From: Rhizobium sp. NXC14
GTDB lineage: Bacteria > Pseudomonadota > Alphaproteobacteria > Rhizobiales > Rhizobiaceae
Assembly (NCBI RefSeq): GCF_002117485.1
Contig: NZ_CP021030.1
Span: 933,001 to 997,000, forward strand
Reading direction: 5' to 3'
DNA: 64,000 nucleotides
A program made the translations under genes and the position numbers. The stretch's first letter is position 1; the number at the start of each line of letters is the position of its first letter. This document shows, piece after piece, positions 9,574 through 19,257 of the stretch. The notes below the pieces were generated by a model. It made no database searches and was not told the DNA's origin. It saw nothing but the letters and a program-made list of their open reading frames with translations.

Positions 9574-11397
9574 ATGAAAAATTTGAAAATATCGAAGCAG
9601 CTCATATTGCTGATCGTCGGCTTGATGGTGGCCTTTGCGATCGCGACGTCCCTGCAGATCCGCTCCTCGGTCGATGCGATTTACAAGGAGCGTTACGACA
9701 TGCTCCGGGCCGAGGTTCAGTCGGCGATCTCGGTTCTGAAGCTTTACCAGGCCAAGGTCACCGCAGGCGACATGACGTTGGAGGATGCCCAGAAGCAGGC
9801 TTACGCCACCATAAACGGCATGAAATACGATCCGGACGGTTATTTCTTCGGCTATAGCTACGATGTCCAGATGATGTTCCACTACGATGCCTCGAAGGTC
9901 GGACAGAACCTGAAGGGCCAGCCGGACAGCAAGGGCAAGCTTTACCGCGAAGAGTTGGTCAAGCTCGGCCGCCAGGGCGGCGGTCTGGTCGAATTTTATT
10001 CCACCAGCAAGCCGGGCCAGCCGGCCGGCGATTATCGCAAGACGGCCTACGGCCAGGCCTTCGACCCCTGGAAGGTCGTCGTTGTCACCGGCGTCTATAT
10101 GGATGATCTCGATGCCCAGATTAACAGCACGATCCTGACCGCGCTCTCCGGCAGCATCGTTCTCTTCGTCCTTGCCATGGCGGCTGCCTACGTCGTCATT
10201 CGCGGCATTTCTGGCCCTCTCAACAATGTCCATGCCGCCCTGAAGGCGGTCTCCGAAGAGGACGTTTCCATCACCATCCCGCATACCGGCATGAACAATG
10301 AGGTCGGCATGATGGCGAAGGCGACGCTGTCGCTGCAGGAAAAGATCCGCGAACGCCATCAGATGTCCGATCGCGAGGCGGCCCAGCAGCTGGCGCTGGA
10401 AAGCGAGCGCGAAAACAACCTGCGCCAGCAGCAGGACGAGACGGCGCTCCAGGCCCGCGTGGTGGCGACGATCGGCCAGGCGCTGGAACTGATCGCCCGC
10501 GGCGACCTTACGGTCCGCTGCGCCGATCTCGGCCAAAAATACGCCGCCCTTCGCGATAACTTCAACGATGCGCTGTCGCATCTCGAGGCCGCCATGGCCA
10601 AGGTCAGCGCCAAGGGCAGTGATATCGGCACCAGCAAGGAAGAGATCCGCCGCGCCTCCAACGAGTTGTCGCAGCGCACCGAGCGCCAGGCCGCAAGCCT
10701 GGAGGAAACATCCGCCGCCCTCGATGAGCTCACGGTTGCCGTCCGCCAGACGGCCGATGGCGCCCATGAGGCGAGCAAGCGCGTGCATGCCGTCAGTGCC
10801 GAGACCACCCACAGCGATGCGATCGTCAGCCAGGCGATCGAGGCGATGAGCGGCATCGAGAAATCGTCTTCGGAGATATCAAAGATCATTGGCGTCATCG
10901 ACGAGATCGCCTTCCAGACCAACCTCCTGGCTTTGAACGCCGGCGTCGAGGCTGCCCGTGCCGGCGAATCCGGCAAGGGTTTTGCTGTCGTCGCGCAGGA
11001 GGTGCGCGAACTTGCCCAGCGCTCCGCCGCCGCGGCAAAGGAGATCAAGGACCAGATCGCCCGCTCCTCCAGCCAGGTCGAACACGGCGTCCGTCTGGTC
11101 GGCGAGGCAGGCGAGGCGCTGAAGCGCATCTCCGACCAGATCAAGGCCGCCAACGAGATCGTCGCCAAGATCGCCCACAGCGCCTCCGAGCAGGACACGA
11201 CGCTGCGCTCGATCTCCTCGTCGGTGAACCAGCTCGACGCCGCCACCCAGCAGAACGCCGCCATGGCCGAAGAGACCACTGCATCGGCCGAGACGCTCGC
11301 CAGCGACACCGACGAATTGATCGATCTCATCCGCGGCTTCCGGGTCGGCAATGCCGGCGCTGCTCCCGTTGCACATCAGGGTCGCCGCGCGGCCTAA
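9574..11397 (+). CDS. Methyl-accepting chemotaxis protein with periplasmic cache domain
   Basis: This 607-residue receptor has TM1 at residues 8-28, a periplasmic sensor about residues 30-185 that resembles a single cache domain (sCache_2: [32 protein letters not shown] and [13 protein letters not shown]), TM2 about 190-212, two HAMP-like segments, and the signalling domain with the hairpin tip [22 protein letters not shown]. It lacks a C-terminal CheR-binding pentapeptide, ending in a basic QGRRAA. Ligands of sCache_2 receptors are usually small carboxylates, but none can be named here. GAGGA precedes ATG 9574; the TTG at 9562 lies before the ribosome-binding site. Confidence 0.93.
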   Translation: MKNLKISKQLILLIVGLMVAFAIATSLQIRSSVDAIYKERYDMLRAEVQSAISVLKLYQAKVTAGDMTLEDAQKQAYATINGMKYDPDGYFFGYSYDVQMMFHYDASKVGQNLKGQPDSKGKLYREELVKLGRQGGGLVEFYSTSKPGQPAGDYRKTAYGQAFDPWKVVVVTGVYMDDLDAQINSTILTALSGSIVLFVLAMAAAYVVIRGISGPLNNVHAALKAVSEEDVSITIPHTGMNNEVGMMAKATLSLQEKIRERHQMSDREAAQQLALESERENNLRQQQDETALQARVVATIGQALELIARGDLTVRCADLGQKYAALRDNFNDALSHLEAAMAKVSAKGSDIGTSKEEIRRASNELSQRTERQAASLEETSAALDELTVAVRQTADGAHEASKRVHAVSAETTHSDAIVSQAIEAMSGIEKSSSEISKIIGVIDEIAFQTNLLALNAGVEAARAGESGKGFAVVAQEVRELAQRSAAAAKEIKDQIARSSSQVEHGVRLVGEAGEALKRISDQIKAANEIVAKIAHSASEQDTTLRSISSSVNQLDAATQQNAAMAEETTASAETLASDTDELIDLIRGFRVGNAGAAPVAHQGRRAA

Positions 11398-11440
11398 ACG
11401 GCGCGGAGGCAACAAGCCTTTTTATCACGAAATTCTTAGC

Positions 11441-11462
11441 GGCCGTCGGTTCTCCGGCGGCC
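11441..11462. terminator. Hairpin between convergent chemoreceptor and DUF523 genes
   Basis: A 9-bp stem with one G-U pair and a TTCT tetraloop (GGCCGTCGG / CCGGCGGCC) lies between two convergent genes. It is followed by only a few T residues on either strand, so it could terminate both, but weakly. The chemoreceptor side also has a short AGGC/GCCT hairpin with TTTTT at about 11408-11424. Confidence 0.55.
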
Positions 11463-11477
11463 GTGTCATTTGGAGGC

Positions 11478-11966
11478 CTATCGTGCGATGCGCTCGATCA
11501 GCCGCTCGATCTCCCGATCGGAAAACACTTCGATGCCGGCCGCTTTCAGTGCTGCCGCCGTGACGCCGCTGCCGGCCTGCCGGCGGCCGGAAAACGTGCC
11601 GTCATAGATGAACCCAGACCCGCAGGACGGGCTGCCGTCGATGAGCAGCGCAAAGCGGCAACCGGTCTGGCGTGCGAGTGCCACGGCATTTCCGGCCGCC
11701 TGCTGGAACTCTTCCGTCACATCGCCGCCCGTCAGCTCTATAACCCGAGCCGTGCCGGCCAGAACCTCTTCGCCGGTCGCTCCATCCGCGATCTCCGCCG
11801 GCGGCCGCGGCACCGGCATGCCCGCGGATATCTCCGGACAGATCGTCACCAACCGCCCTTCGGCCCGCCATCTCTCGATCGCCGGGTGAAGCAACGGCTT
11901 CGCCCGCCCGTCATAACGGACGGCGTGCCCCACGAGGCAGGCGCTGACGAGAATCTTGTTTTGCAT
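11478..11966 (-). CDS. DUF523 family protein (YbbK-like)
   Basis: A 162-residue protein starting MQNKILVSACLVGHAVRYDG, the DUF523 signature, with later conserved features VTICPEISAGMPVPRPPAEI and LLIDGSPSCGSGFIYDG. Conserved Cys residues (SACL, ICPE, SCGS) suggest a metal or redox site, but the family has no firmly established function that I can apply. It is convergent with the upstream chemoreceptor gene and has a separate 369-bp repeat-filled gap on its 5' side. Confidence 0.88.
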   Translation of the reverse strand: MQNKILVSACLVGHAVRYDGRAKPLLHPAIERWRAEGRLVTICPEISAGMPVPRPPAEIADGATGEEVLAGTARVIELTGGDVTEEFQQAAGNAVALARQTGCRFALLIDGSPSCGSGFIYDGTFSGRRQAGSGVTAAALKAAGIEVFSDREIERLIERIAR

Positions 11967-12335
11967 GGCTGCTTGAGTAACCGCATTGGGGCGGTGATGC
12001 TAGGGTTGGATCATCGATGTATGGTGACCGACCAAAACAAACCGCACAAGCAGAGTGCTTGGCATGGATGCTCGGGTCAAGGCAGGTCAAGGCCGAGCAT
12101 GACGGAGAGATGGGCGGCACTGTTGGCAAGAAAGGACGTCTGCATCTTTCCCATGAAAAGCTGGCTGCGCTCTGGGAAACTGAATTCGAAGTCGCTGATC
12201 GTATTGCGTCTGCGGCGCCGCATTTGGCGCAGTGCTCACTCCCCACTCCGTCATCCTCGGGCTTGACCCGAGGATCCATGCGGCAAGCACAGCGTTCGCG
12301 TTAGCACTGGCGAGAGCACCCAGCTCAAAATCCGC
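11967..12335. repeat. Repeat-filled gap: two copies of a rhizobial GATCCATG/CCTCGGG palindromic repeat
   Basis: Two inverted copies of the same short repeat flank this gap: GGATGCTCGGGTCAAGG ... GAGCATGACGGAG at about 12063-12108, and TCCGTCATCCTCGGGCTTGA ... GAGGATCCATG at about 12247-12280. The second is itself a hairpin (CCTCGGGCTTGACCCGAGG). Related copies occur at about 32918-33000 and 60687-60723. No gene is seen between DUF523 and glyS. Confidence 0.7.
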
Positions 12336-14450
12336 TCACCCCGAAATCTTCGAGAAATCAGCCACCGTTCCCGTTGCCTCGCGGATCAACCGCAGCAGGG
12401 CAAGACGGTTGGCGCGGATCGCGGCATCCTCGTCGTTGACGAGCACCTCTTCGAAGAAGCGGTCGACCGGGCCGCGCAGCTTGGAAAGCGCCTCCATCGC
12501 CGAGCGGAAATCCTCCGCGGCAACGGCGTTCGCCGCATCCTCCGAGGCACTCGTTATGGCGGCGAACAGCTCCTTCTCGGCATCGAGCCTGAAGAGCGCC
12601 GGCGAAACGCCGTCGGCGATGACGGTGCCCTTCTTCTCCTCGGCGGCGAGCAGCTGCGTGGCGCGCTTGGTGCCGGCAAGCAGGTTCTCGCCGTCCTCCG
12701 AGGTGATGAAAGCCGTCAGCGCTTCGACGCGGCGCGCCACCATCAACAGGTCGTCGGCTTCAGGCGTCAGCACGGCATCGATCAGATCGTGCCGGGCGCC
12801 CTGATCGCGCAGATAGACTTTGAGACGATCATGAAAGAAGGAGAGCAGATCACCATCCTTGGTCGTCGCCAACAGCGGCAGGCGGATCCGTCGCTCGAGC
12901 AGAATGCGGACGACGCCGAGGGCTGCTCGCCGCAGGGCGAAGGGATCCTTCGAGCCCGTCGGCTTTTCGTCGATCGCCCAGAAGCCCGTCAGCGTGTCGA
13001 GCTTGTCGGCCAGCGCCAGCGTGATCGCCACCTTGTCGTCCGGCACGCGGTCTGAGGGGCCTTGCGGCTTGTAATGGTCCTCGATCGCCGCGGCGACGGA
13101 GGCGTTCTCGCCCTGCAGCACCGCATATTTGCGGCCCATCAAGCCCTGCAGTTCCGGAAACTCGCCAACGGCTTCGGTGCGCAGATCCGCCTTGGCGAGC
13201 ACGGCGGCGCGATCGACGAGAGCCGCGTCGGCGCCGATAATTTTCGCGAGCTCCGATGCCCGCGCGCGAATGCGTGCGACGCGCGCGCCTTGTGTGCCAA
13301 GCTTGGCATGGAACGTCACCTCGAGCGCGTCGAGCTTGGCCATGCGCTGGTCGAGCGGCTTCATCAGGTCGAGGCCGAATTTTGCCGCAGATGCTTTCAG
13401 CGTATCGAGATCGGGCATATCGCCCTGGTCGCGCTTCCAGAAATGCAGGGCATCCGAAAGCCGGGCGCGCACCACCTTGCCGTTGCCGTGGACGATTTCC
13501 TTGCCGCCGTCGCTCGCCTGGATGTTGGAGACGAGAACGAACCTGTTCGACAGCGTCTCTTCACCCTGCCTGCGGGTTACGAAACACTTCTGGTTGGTCT
13601 TGATCGTCAGCCGGATGATCTCCGAGGGGATGGAGAGATAATCCTCCTCGAAGCTGCCCATGAGCACCTGCGGCCATTCGACGAGGCCGGAGACTTCCTC
13701 CAGCAGGCCTTCGTCTTCCACCAGCTCGAGGCCGTTGGCGAAGGCAATGTCGCGGGCATCGTGCAGGATGATATCCTTGCGCCGCTCGGCATCGAGGATG
13801 ACCTTGGCCTTTTCCAGGCTCGCCGCATAATCGTCGAAGCGCCGCACGGTGATCGCGTCGGGCGCATGGAAACGATGGCCGTAGGTGATGTTGGAGGCGG
13901 TAATGCCGTCGATCTCGAAGGGGATGACGGTGGTCTCTTCATGTTCGGGGCCGAAGGTGCAGACGATCGACTGCAGCGGCCGCACCCAGCGCAGCGCGCC
14001 GGGCCTGGAGGAAGCCTTGCCCCAGCGCATCGATTTCGGCCAGGGGAAATCGCGGATGATGCCGGGCATCACTTCGGCGACGATCTCTTCCGTCGAGCGG
14101 CCGGGTTTGGAAATCACAGCGACGTAGAAATCGCCCTTCTTCGGGTCGCTCACCACCTGGGCCTCAGAGACGGACGAAAGGCCGGCGCCGCGAAGAAAGC
14201 CCTCGATCGCCTTCTCGTTAGCGTCGGTGCGCGGCCCTTTGCGCTCCTCGCGCACATCGGCCGAGCGCGCCGTCAGGCCGTGAATGTCGAGCGCCAGCCG
14301 TCGTGGCGTCCAGTATTCGCGCGCGCCTTCATAGGACAGGCCGGCTTCGACGAGCGCATCGGTGACGAGCTTCTTCAAGTCGCCCGCAGCCTTGCGCTGC
14401 ATGCGGGCCGGAATCTCTTCGGAGCGAAGTTCGAGAAGAAGGTTTGGCAT
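12336..14450 (-). CDS. glyS: Glycine-tRNA ligase beta subunit
   Basis: This 704-residue protein is the large tRNA-binding subunit of alpha2-beta2 glycyl-tRNA synthetase. It opens [17 protein letters not shown], the family hallmark, and contains WPKSMRWG and [12 protein letters not shown], then an HD-like region ([12 protein letters not shown]) and a C-terminal anticodon-binding domain. ATG at 14450 has AAGGAAAAG before it; the frame stays open a further 48 codons upstream but lacks family sequence. In most alphaproteobacteria glyS follows glyQ closely. Here they are on opposite strands about 9.6 kb apart. Confidence 0.96.
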   Translation of the reverse strand: MPNLLLELRSEEIPARMQRKAAGDLKKLVTDALVEAGLSYEGAREYWTPRRLALDIHGLTARSADVREERKGPRTDANEKAIEGFLRGAGLSSVSEAQVVSDPKKGDFYVAVISKPGRSTEEIVAEVMPGIIRDFPWPKSMRWGKASSRPGALRWVRPLQSIVCTFGPEHEETTVIPFEIDGITASNITYGHRFHAPDAITVRRFDDYAASLEKAKVILDAERRKDIILHDARDIAFANGLELVEDEGLLEEVSGLVEWPQVLMGSFEEDYLSIPSEIIRLTIKTNQKCFVTRRQGEETLSNRFVLVSNIQASDGGKEIVHGNGKVVRARLSDALHFWKRDQGDMPDLDTLKASAAKFGLDLMKPLDQRMAKLDALEVTFHAKLGTQGARVARIRARASELAKIIGADAALVDRAAVLAKADLRTEAVGEFPELQGLMGRKYAVLQGENASVAAAIEDHYKPQGPSDRVPDDKVAITLALADKLDTLTGFWAIDEKPTGSKDPFALRRAALGVVRILLERRIRLPLLATTKDGDLLSFFHDRLKVYLRDQGARHDLIDAVLTPEADDLLMVARRVEALTAFITSEDGENLLAGTKRATQLLAAEEKKGTVIADGVSPALFRLDAEKELFAAITSASEDAANAVAAEDFRSAMEALSKLRGPVDRFFEEVLVNDEDAAIRANRLALLRLIREATGTVADFSKISG

Positions 14451-14688
14451 GTCACTCTTTTCCTTGCGCCCGCGGCAGGGCGATCCAAAAACGTTGCTTC
14501 TGCTATCAAAGAATGCCGCATCTGCACAACCGCAAAAACGGAACAGAGCAATGGGGTAGTGGGCAACGGTTGGCGTTGTGCCGTGTAGCCCCAACCCGTC
14601 AACTTCCGCTGTGGAAACCCCAGTCGGGCATTGCCTTGCCGCTTTTCGCCGCTATGGTCCCGCAACTTTCGTCGACATAGGGAATCCC

Positions 14689-16998
14689 ATGGCCGCAGAC
14701 CTCCGTTTTCTCGCAGCCCGCATCTCCTCCGAAATCAATGCCCGGCCCGACCAGGCCAAGGCCGCCATCGAGCTGCTCGACGAGGGGGCCACCGTGCCCT
14801 TTATCGCCCGCTACCGCAAAGAAGTGACGGGCGGGCTCGATGACACGCAGCTGCGCGATCTCGCCGAGCGGCTGGTGTACCTGCGCGAGCTCGAGGCCCG
14901 GCGCGACACGATCGTCGAATCGATCACCGGCCAGGGCAAGATGACTGAGGAGCTGATGGCCAAGGTCGCGGGTGCCGCAACCAAGGCGGAGCTCGAGGAT
15001 CTCTATCTGCCCTATAAGCCGAAGCGGCGTACCCGCGCCGAAATCGCCCGGGAACGCGGCCTCGGCCCGCTTGCCGAGGCGATCCTTGCCGATCGCGGCC
15101 GGGAGCCAGCGGTGCTCGCTGAAGGCTTCGTCACGGCTGATGTGCCCGACGTGAAGACGGCGCTCGAAGGCGCTCGCGACATCATTGCCGAAGCCATTGC
15201 CGAAAATGCCGACCTGCTCGGCAAGTTGCGCGCCCATATGCGCCAGGCTTCGCTGCTGAAAGCCAAGGTCGTCGATGGCAAGCAGGCGGCGGGTGAGAAG
15301 TTTTCCGACTATTTCGATCACTCGGAACGCTGGGCGACCGCGCCCGGCCACCGGGCGCTTGCCATGCTGCGCGGCTGGAACGAGGAGGTGCTGACGCTGA
15401 CGATCGAGGCCGATGCCGAGGCCGCCTCGCCGAATAAGCCGGTCGAACGGATGATCGCCGCTGCCTACGAGATCGGCACGAGTCGCCCCGGCGACCGCTG
15501 GCTGATGGAGGTCGCCAGCTGGACTTGGCGGGTGAAGCTTTCCATGTCGCTGTCGCTCGATCTGATGCGTGAGCTGCGCGAAAGGGCCGAAGAGGAAGCA
15601 ATCCATGTCTTCGCCCGCAATCTGAAGGACCTGCTGCTGGCCGCTCCGGCCGGTTCGCGCGCAACGATGGGGCTCGATCCCGGCATTCGCACCGGCGTCA
15701 AGGTCGCTGTCGTCGACGGCACCGGTAAGGTGGTGGCGACATCGACCGTCTATCCCTTCCAGCCGAAGAACGACGTGCGCGGCGCCCAGATCGAACTCGC
15801 CTCGCTGATCCGCAAGCACAATGTCGAGCTGATCTCGATCGGCAACGGCACCGGCAGCCGCGAAACGGAAAAGCTGGTGGCCGACATGCTGGCCGATCTG
15901 CCGGCCCCGAAGCCGACCAAGGTCATCGTCTCGGAAGCCGGCGCCTCGGTCTATTCCGCCTCGGCGACCGCAGCGGCGGAGTTTCCCGATCTCGACGTAT
16001 CGCTGCGCGGCGCCGTCTCCATCGCCCGCCGCCTGCAGGATCCGCTCGCCGAGCTCGTCAAGATCGAGCCGAAATCGATCGGCGTCGGCCAGTATCAGCA
16101 CGATGTCGACCAGCAGAAGCTGTCGCGTTCGCTCGATGCAGTCGTGGAGGACGCAGTGAACGCCGTCGGCGTCGATTTGAACACCGCCTCGGCGCCGCTG
16201 CTCGCCCGTGTCTCCGGCCTCGGCCCGTCGATCGCAGAGGCCATCGTCCGCCACCGCGACAGCGAGGGCCGCTTCGAGACGCGGCGCGATCTGCTGAAGG
16301 TCGCACGCCTCGGCGGCCGCACCTTCGAACAATGCGCCGGCTTCCTGCGCATTCCGAACGGCAAGGAGCCGCTCGATGCCTCCTCGGTGCATCCCGAGGC
16401 CTACGGCGTCGCCAAGAAGATCGTCGCCGCCTGCGGCCGCGACCTGCGCACGCTGATGGGCGATAGCGCCATCTTGAAATCGATCGATCCGCGTCAGTTC
16501 ATCGACGAGAAATTCGGCCTGCCGACGGTGAAGGATATCATCGCCGAGCTGGAAAAGCCCGGGCGCGACCCGCGTCCGAGCTTCAAGACCGCGACCTTCG
16601 CCGAGGGCGTCCACGAGATTTCCGACCTGACGCCCGGCATGGTGCTCGAAGGCACGGTCACCAATGTCGCGGCCTTCGGCGCCTTCGTCGATATCGGCGT
16701 GCACCAGGATGGCCTGGTGCATGTGTCGCAACTCGCCGATCGCTTCGTCAAGGACCCGCATGAGGTGGTCAAGGCGGGCGATGTCGTCAATGTGCGGGTC
16801 GTGGAAATCGATGCCAAGCGCAAGCGCATCGGCCTTTCGATGCGCCGCGACGATGGTTCTTCTGCGTCTCAGGCGCGGGGTGATTCTCGCGCAAGTCAGG
16901 GCGCCCGGCCGCAGAATGAGCGCCGGCCCGCAGCTCCGAAAGCGGAGGGCCAGGGTGCTTTCGGCGCTGCACTCGCTGAAGCCATGAAGCGAAAATAA
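14689..16998 (+). CDS. tex: Tex family transcription accessory / RNA-binding protein
   Basis: This 769-residue protein has the full Tex architecture: an N-terminal helical region ([17 protein letters not shown]), a YqgF/RuvC-like fold ([18 protein letters not shown], about residue 325), helix-hairpin-helix segments ([20 protein letters not shown]) and a C-terminal S1 RNA-binding domain ([22 protein letters not shown]...[10 protein letters not shown], about residues 645-715). Tex proteins bind nucleic acid and influence transcription. ATG 14689 gives the usual start; the frame extends further upstream but overlaps the glyS promoter region. It is divergent from glyS. Confidence 0.95.
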   Translation: MAADLRFLAARISSEINARPDQAKAAIELLDEGATVPFIARYRKEVTGGLDDTQLRDLAERLVYLRELEARRDTIVESITGQGKMTEELMAKVAGAATKAELEDLYLPYKPKRRTRAEIARERGLGPLAEAILADRGREPAVLAEGFVTADVPDVKTALEGARDIIAEAIAENADLLGKLRAHMRQASLLKAKVVDGKQAAGEKFSDYFDHSERWATAPGHRALAMLRGWNEEVLTLTIEADAEAASPNKPVERMIAAAYEIGTSRPGDRWLMEVASWTWRVKLSMSLSLDLMRELRERAEEEAIHVFARNLKDLLLAAPAGSRATMGLDPGIRTGVKVAVVDGTGKVVATSTVYPFQPKNDVRGAQIELASLIRKHNVELISIGNGTGSRETEKLVADMLADLPAPKPTKVIVSEAGASVYSASATAAAEFPDLDVSLRGAVSIARRLQDPLAELVKIEPKSIGVGQYQHDVDQQKLSRSLDAVVEDAVNAVGVDLNTASAPLLARVSGLGPSIAEAIVRHRDSEGRFETRRDLLKVARLGGRTFEQCAGFLRIPNGKEPLDASSVHPEAYGVAKKIVAACGRDLRTLMGDSAILKSIDPRQFIDEKFGLPTVKDIIAELEKPGRDPRPSFKTATFAEGVHEISDLTPGMVLEGTVTNVAAFGAFVDIGVHQDGLVHVSQLADRFVKDPHEVVKAGDVVNVRVVEIDAKRKRIGLSMRRDDGSSASQARGDSRASQGARPQNERRPAAPKAEGQGAFGAALAEAMKRK

Positions 16999-17099
16999 GG
17001 ATTTAGCCGGTATTCTGGCAAAAATGCCACAGTTTGGCAGCGTTCTGCGCTGACTGCTAAATCCGGCGCTTGTAAGGCGAGTGAGAGCTATTAAGTTGA

Positions 17100-17117
17100 T
17101 GTGACCATCCTGTCACA
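17100..17117. promoter_or_regulatory. Inverted repeat immediately upstream of the cfa ribosome-binding site
   Basis: TGTGACCATCCTGTCACA has perfect 6-bp arms separated by 6 bp and ends 15 bases before the cfa ATG, just ahead of GAGG. A protein bound there would block translation initiation or a nearby promoter. The TGTGA-N8-TCACA spacing is two bases longer than a CRP site, so it is not called as CRP. Confidence 0.45.
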
Positions 17118-17131
17118 TTTGCGAGGCGTCC

Positions 17132-18391
17132 ATGGCGTCGGCTTTCTTATCGATCGTCCAGCAAATCATCCGCAAGGGTTCGTTGAAGCTTACCCTTGCC
17201 AACGGCGAGACCCACGTGATCGGCGACGGCACCGGCGACTTGGTGGTCGCCCGGCTTGCCGATCAGGATGCTGAAGACGCCATCCGCCGCGACCCGACGA
17301 TGAAGCTCGGCGAGATGTACATGCAGGGCCGGTTCATTCTCGAACAGGGCAACATCTACGACTTCCTGTCGCTGGTGAAGCAGAACACCACCAACGAGAT
17401 CTTCGACTTCAAGATGGCGGCGCTGCTCGTCGGCCGTATCGCCTGGCAGCAGCTGAAAAGCCGCGTGCCGATCAATCGTAACAAGCACAATGTCGCCCAT
17501 CATTACGATCTCTCGGCCAAGCTCTTCGATCTTTTCCTCGACGAGGACTGGCAATATTCCTGCGCCTATTTCAACCCGCCGGGCATCAGTCTCGACGAGG
17601 CGCAACTCGCCAAGAAACGCCATATCGCAGCCAAGCTGCTGCTTAAGCCCAACCAGCGCATCCTGGAAATCGGCTCCGGCTGGGGCGGCATGGGCATGTA
17701 TCTGGCGGAGGCGACGGAGGGAGCCGATTTCACCGGTATCACGCTGAGCGAAGAGCAGCTGAAGGTCTCCCGCTTACGCGCCGAGAAACGCGGTCTTTCC
17801 GAGCGGGTACGTTTCGAGCTGCAGGATTACCGCACCATGACGGGCAGGAAGTTCGACCGCATCGTCTCGGTCGGCATGTTCGAGCATGTCGGGATCGGCA
17901 ACTACGGCAATTTCTTCCGCAAGGTCTCGGACCTGCTCGACCACAACGGCGTCATGGTGCTGCATTCGATCGGCCGTCCGAAGCCGAGCTTTGGCACCAA
18001 TGCCTTCATCGAGAAATATATTTTTCCGGGCGGCTACATCCCTTCCGTCGGCGAGGTGCTGCCGCCGCTTGAAAAGGCCGGGCTGCTGGTCAAGGACGTC
18101 GAAATCCTGCCGATGCATTACGCCTATACGCTGCGCCACTGGCGCGAGCGTTTCGTGGCGCGCAAGGCTGAGGCGGTGGCCCTTTACGACGAACAGTTCT
18201 TCCGCATGTGGGAATTCTATCTCGCCGGTTCCGAAATGGGCTTCCGCTGGGATGAGCTGTTCATCCTGCAGATCCAGATCGCCAAGAACCAGTTCGCCGT
18301 TCCCGACAACCGCAACTACATCGCCGAGAATGAAGCCAAGCTGAAGGAATTCGAGGCGCGGCGGGCGCCGCTGGAAAAGGTGACGTTCTGA
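17132..18391 (+). CDS. cfa: Cyclopropane-fatty-acyl-phospholipid synthase
   Basis: This 419-residue SAM-dependent enzyme methylenates unsaturated phospholipid acyl chains, acting at the inner membrane. It has an N-terminal domain with HNVAHHYDLSAKLFDLFLD and YSCAYF (lipid-binding region), the SAM motif ILEIGSGWGGMGMYLAE (about residues 185-201), GITLSEEQ, and the catalytic FEHVG and RPKPSFGTNAFIEKYIFPGG stretches typical of CFA synthases. Length fits the family. GAGG precedes ATG 17132 by 5 bases. A 6+6 bp inverted repeat just before the ribosome-binding site suggests specific regulation. Confidence 0.95.
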   Translation: MASAFLSIVQQIIRKGSLKLTLANGETHVIGDGTGDLVVARLADQDAEDAIRRDPTMKLGEMYMQGRFILEQGNIYDFLSLVKQNTTNEIFDFKMAALLVGRIAWQQLKSRVPINRNKHNVAHHYDLSAKLFDLFLDEDWQYSCAYFNPPGISLDEAQLAKKRHIAAKLLLKPNQRILEIGSGWGGMGMYLAEATEGADFTGITLSEEQLKVSRLRAEKRGLSERVRFELQDYRTMTGRKFDRIVSVGMFEHVGIGNYGNFFRKVSDLLDHNGVMVLHSIGRPKPSFGTNAFIEKYIFPGGYIPSVGEVLPPLEKAGLLVKDVEILPMHYAYTLRHWRERFVARKAEAVALYDEQFFRMWEFYLAGSEMGFRWDELFILQIQIAKNQFAVPDNRNYIAENEAKLKEFEARRAPLEKVTF

Positions 18392-18425
18392 ACCGCCGCA
18401 GCGTTTGGAATGAAAGGGAATGCGG

Positions 18426-19007
18426 ATGAGCAGTGCGTTTCCCGAAATATATCTGGTTCGACACGGTGAAACCGAATGGAGCCTGTCCGGGCGCCATACC
18501 GGGCGCAGCGATATTCCCTTGACGGCGAATGGTGAAGCCGCCGCTCGAAAACTTGCCGAGCGGCTGGCCGGCCTTTCCTTTCCCGCCGTCTGGTCGAGCC
18601 CGTCGGCGCGAGCCCGCAACACCTGCGCGCTCGCCGGCTTCGGAGCGGACGCGGTGATCCGCGACGAGCTCGCCGAATGGGACTATGGCGCCTATGAAGG
18701 TGTCACGACGAAGGCGATCCTGGCGGAACGTCCCGGCTGGCAGCTCTTTCGCGACGGCTGCCCGAACGGCGAAACGGCTGCCGATGTCGGTGCCCGCGCC
18801 GATGCCGTCATCCATGCGCTTCGCCAAGCGGCAGCGCCCATCCTGATCTTTTCCAGCTCGCATTTCCTGCGCGTGCTGGCCGCCCGCTGGCTCGGCCTGC
18901 CGCCGCAGGGTGGCGCGCATTTCGTGCTCGATACCGCCAGCATCAGCGTGCTCGGTTATGAGCACGACCTGACCGAGCCGGTCATCCGCCGCTGGAACCA
19001 GAGATAG
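18426..19007 (+). CDS. Histidine phosphatase family protein
   Basis: A 193-residue phosphoglycerate-mutase-like phosphatase. YLVRHGETEWS near the N-terminus holds the phospho-accepting His (RHGE); LTANGEAAARKLAERL, SSPSARARNTCAL, the acid/base region RDELAEWDYGAYEG and the second catalytic His in FSSSHFLRVLAARWL complete the set. The substrate is not evident. AAAGGGA is correctly spaced for ATG 18426 but too close to the ATG at 18420, so I chose the former. It lies 34 bases after cfa and may be co-transcribed. Confidence 0.9.
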   Translation: MSSAFPEIYLVRHGETEWSLSGRHTGRSDIPLTANGEAAARKLAERLAGLSFPAVWSSPSARARNTCALAGFGADAVIRDELAEWDYGAYEGVTTKAILAERPGWQLFRDGCPNGETAADVGARADAVIHALRQAAAPILIFSSSHFLRVLAARWLGLPPQGGAHFVLDTASISVLGYEHDLTEPVIRRWNQR

Positions 19008-19100
19008 GGCAAATTCCATAGCTGGCGTCGGCCCGTGCGGCCCCCTCATCCAACCCTTCGGGCCACCTTCTTGGATAAGAAAAATGTAGGATATTGATGC

Positions 19101-19257
19101 CTGCCGGGCGGGTGGCCGCCCGCCCGGCAGCTGGTTGTCGGATCGTCACCTTCTTAGCCGTTTTGGGCTGTGGGGAGCAGGATCGCAACCGGCTCTTCAT
19201 CTGGCCCGTGTGGTTGCAGGAACCTTGGGGTTCGTATCCAAGACAGGGACGACGAAG
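19101..19257 (+). ncRNA. Predicted IS110 bridge RNA (target- and donor-binding loops)
   Basis: Three consecutive structures are visible. A 5' hairpin (19101-19130) has a perfect 12-bp stem CTGCCGGGCGGG. The target loop is closed by 19129-19137 with 19186-19194, then GATC/GATC; its guides are CACCTTCT (19147-19154), identical to the left target 19064-19071, and GGGGAG (19172-19177), complementary to CTCCCC at 20218-20223, separated by an AGCC/GGCT hairpin. The donor loop is closed by 19195-19201 with 19251-19257; its guides are TGGTTGC (19211-19217), identical to the right end 20212-20218, and TATCCAAG (19235-19242), complementary to CTTGGATA at 19070-19077, separated by a GAACC/GGTTC hairpin. 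This is the guide layout of the IS621 bridge RNA. Transcription is inferred. Confidence 0.85.

Noticed and set aside
14599..16761. A 720-codon open frame antisense to tex
   Set aside because: High-GC genomes produce long antisense frames opposite real genes. Its translation is low in complexity and matches no family, while the plus-strand frame has complete Tex motifs. The same applies to the frames antisense to the PLD-like gene (45911-47698) and the acyl-CoA dehydrogenase (34226-36091).
17100..17117. CRP binding site
   Set aside because: TGTGA and TCACA are separated by 8 bases rather than 6, and the position just before the ribosome-binding site does not suit activation.
19135..19257. N-terminal extension of the transposase from 19135
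   Set aside because: The frame is open, but the extra residues have no transposase similarity and the segment is accounted for by the structured RNA. MTDNSMICAGIDVGK is the normal start.
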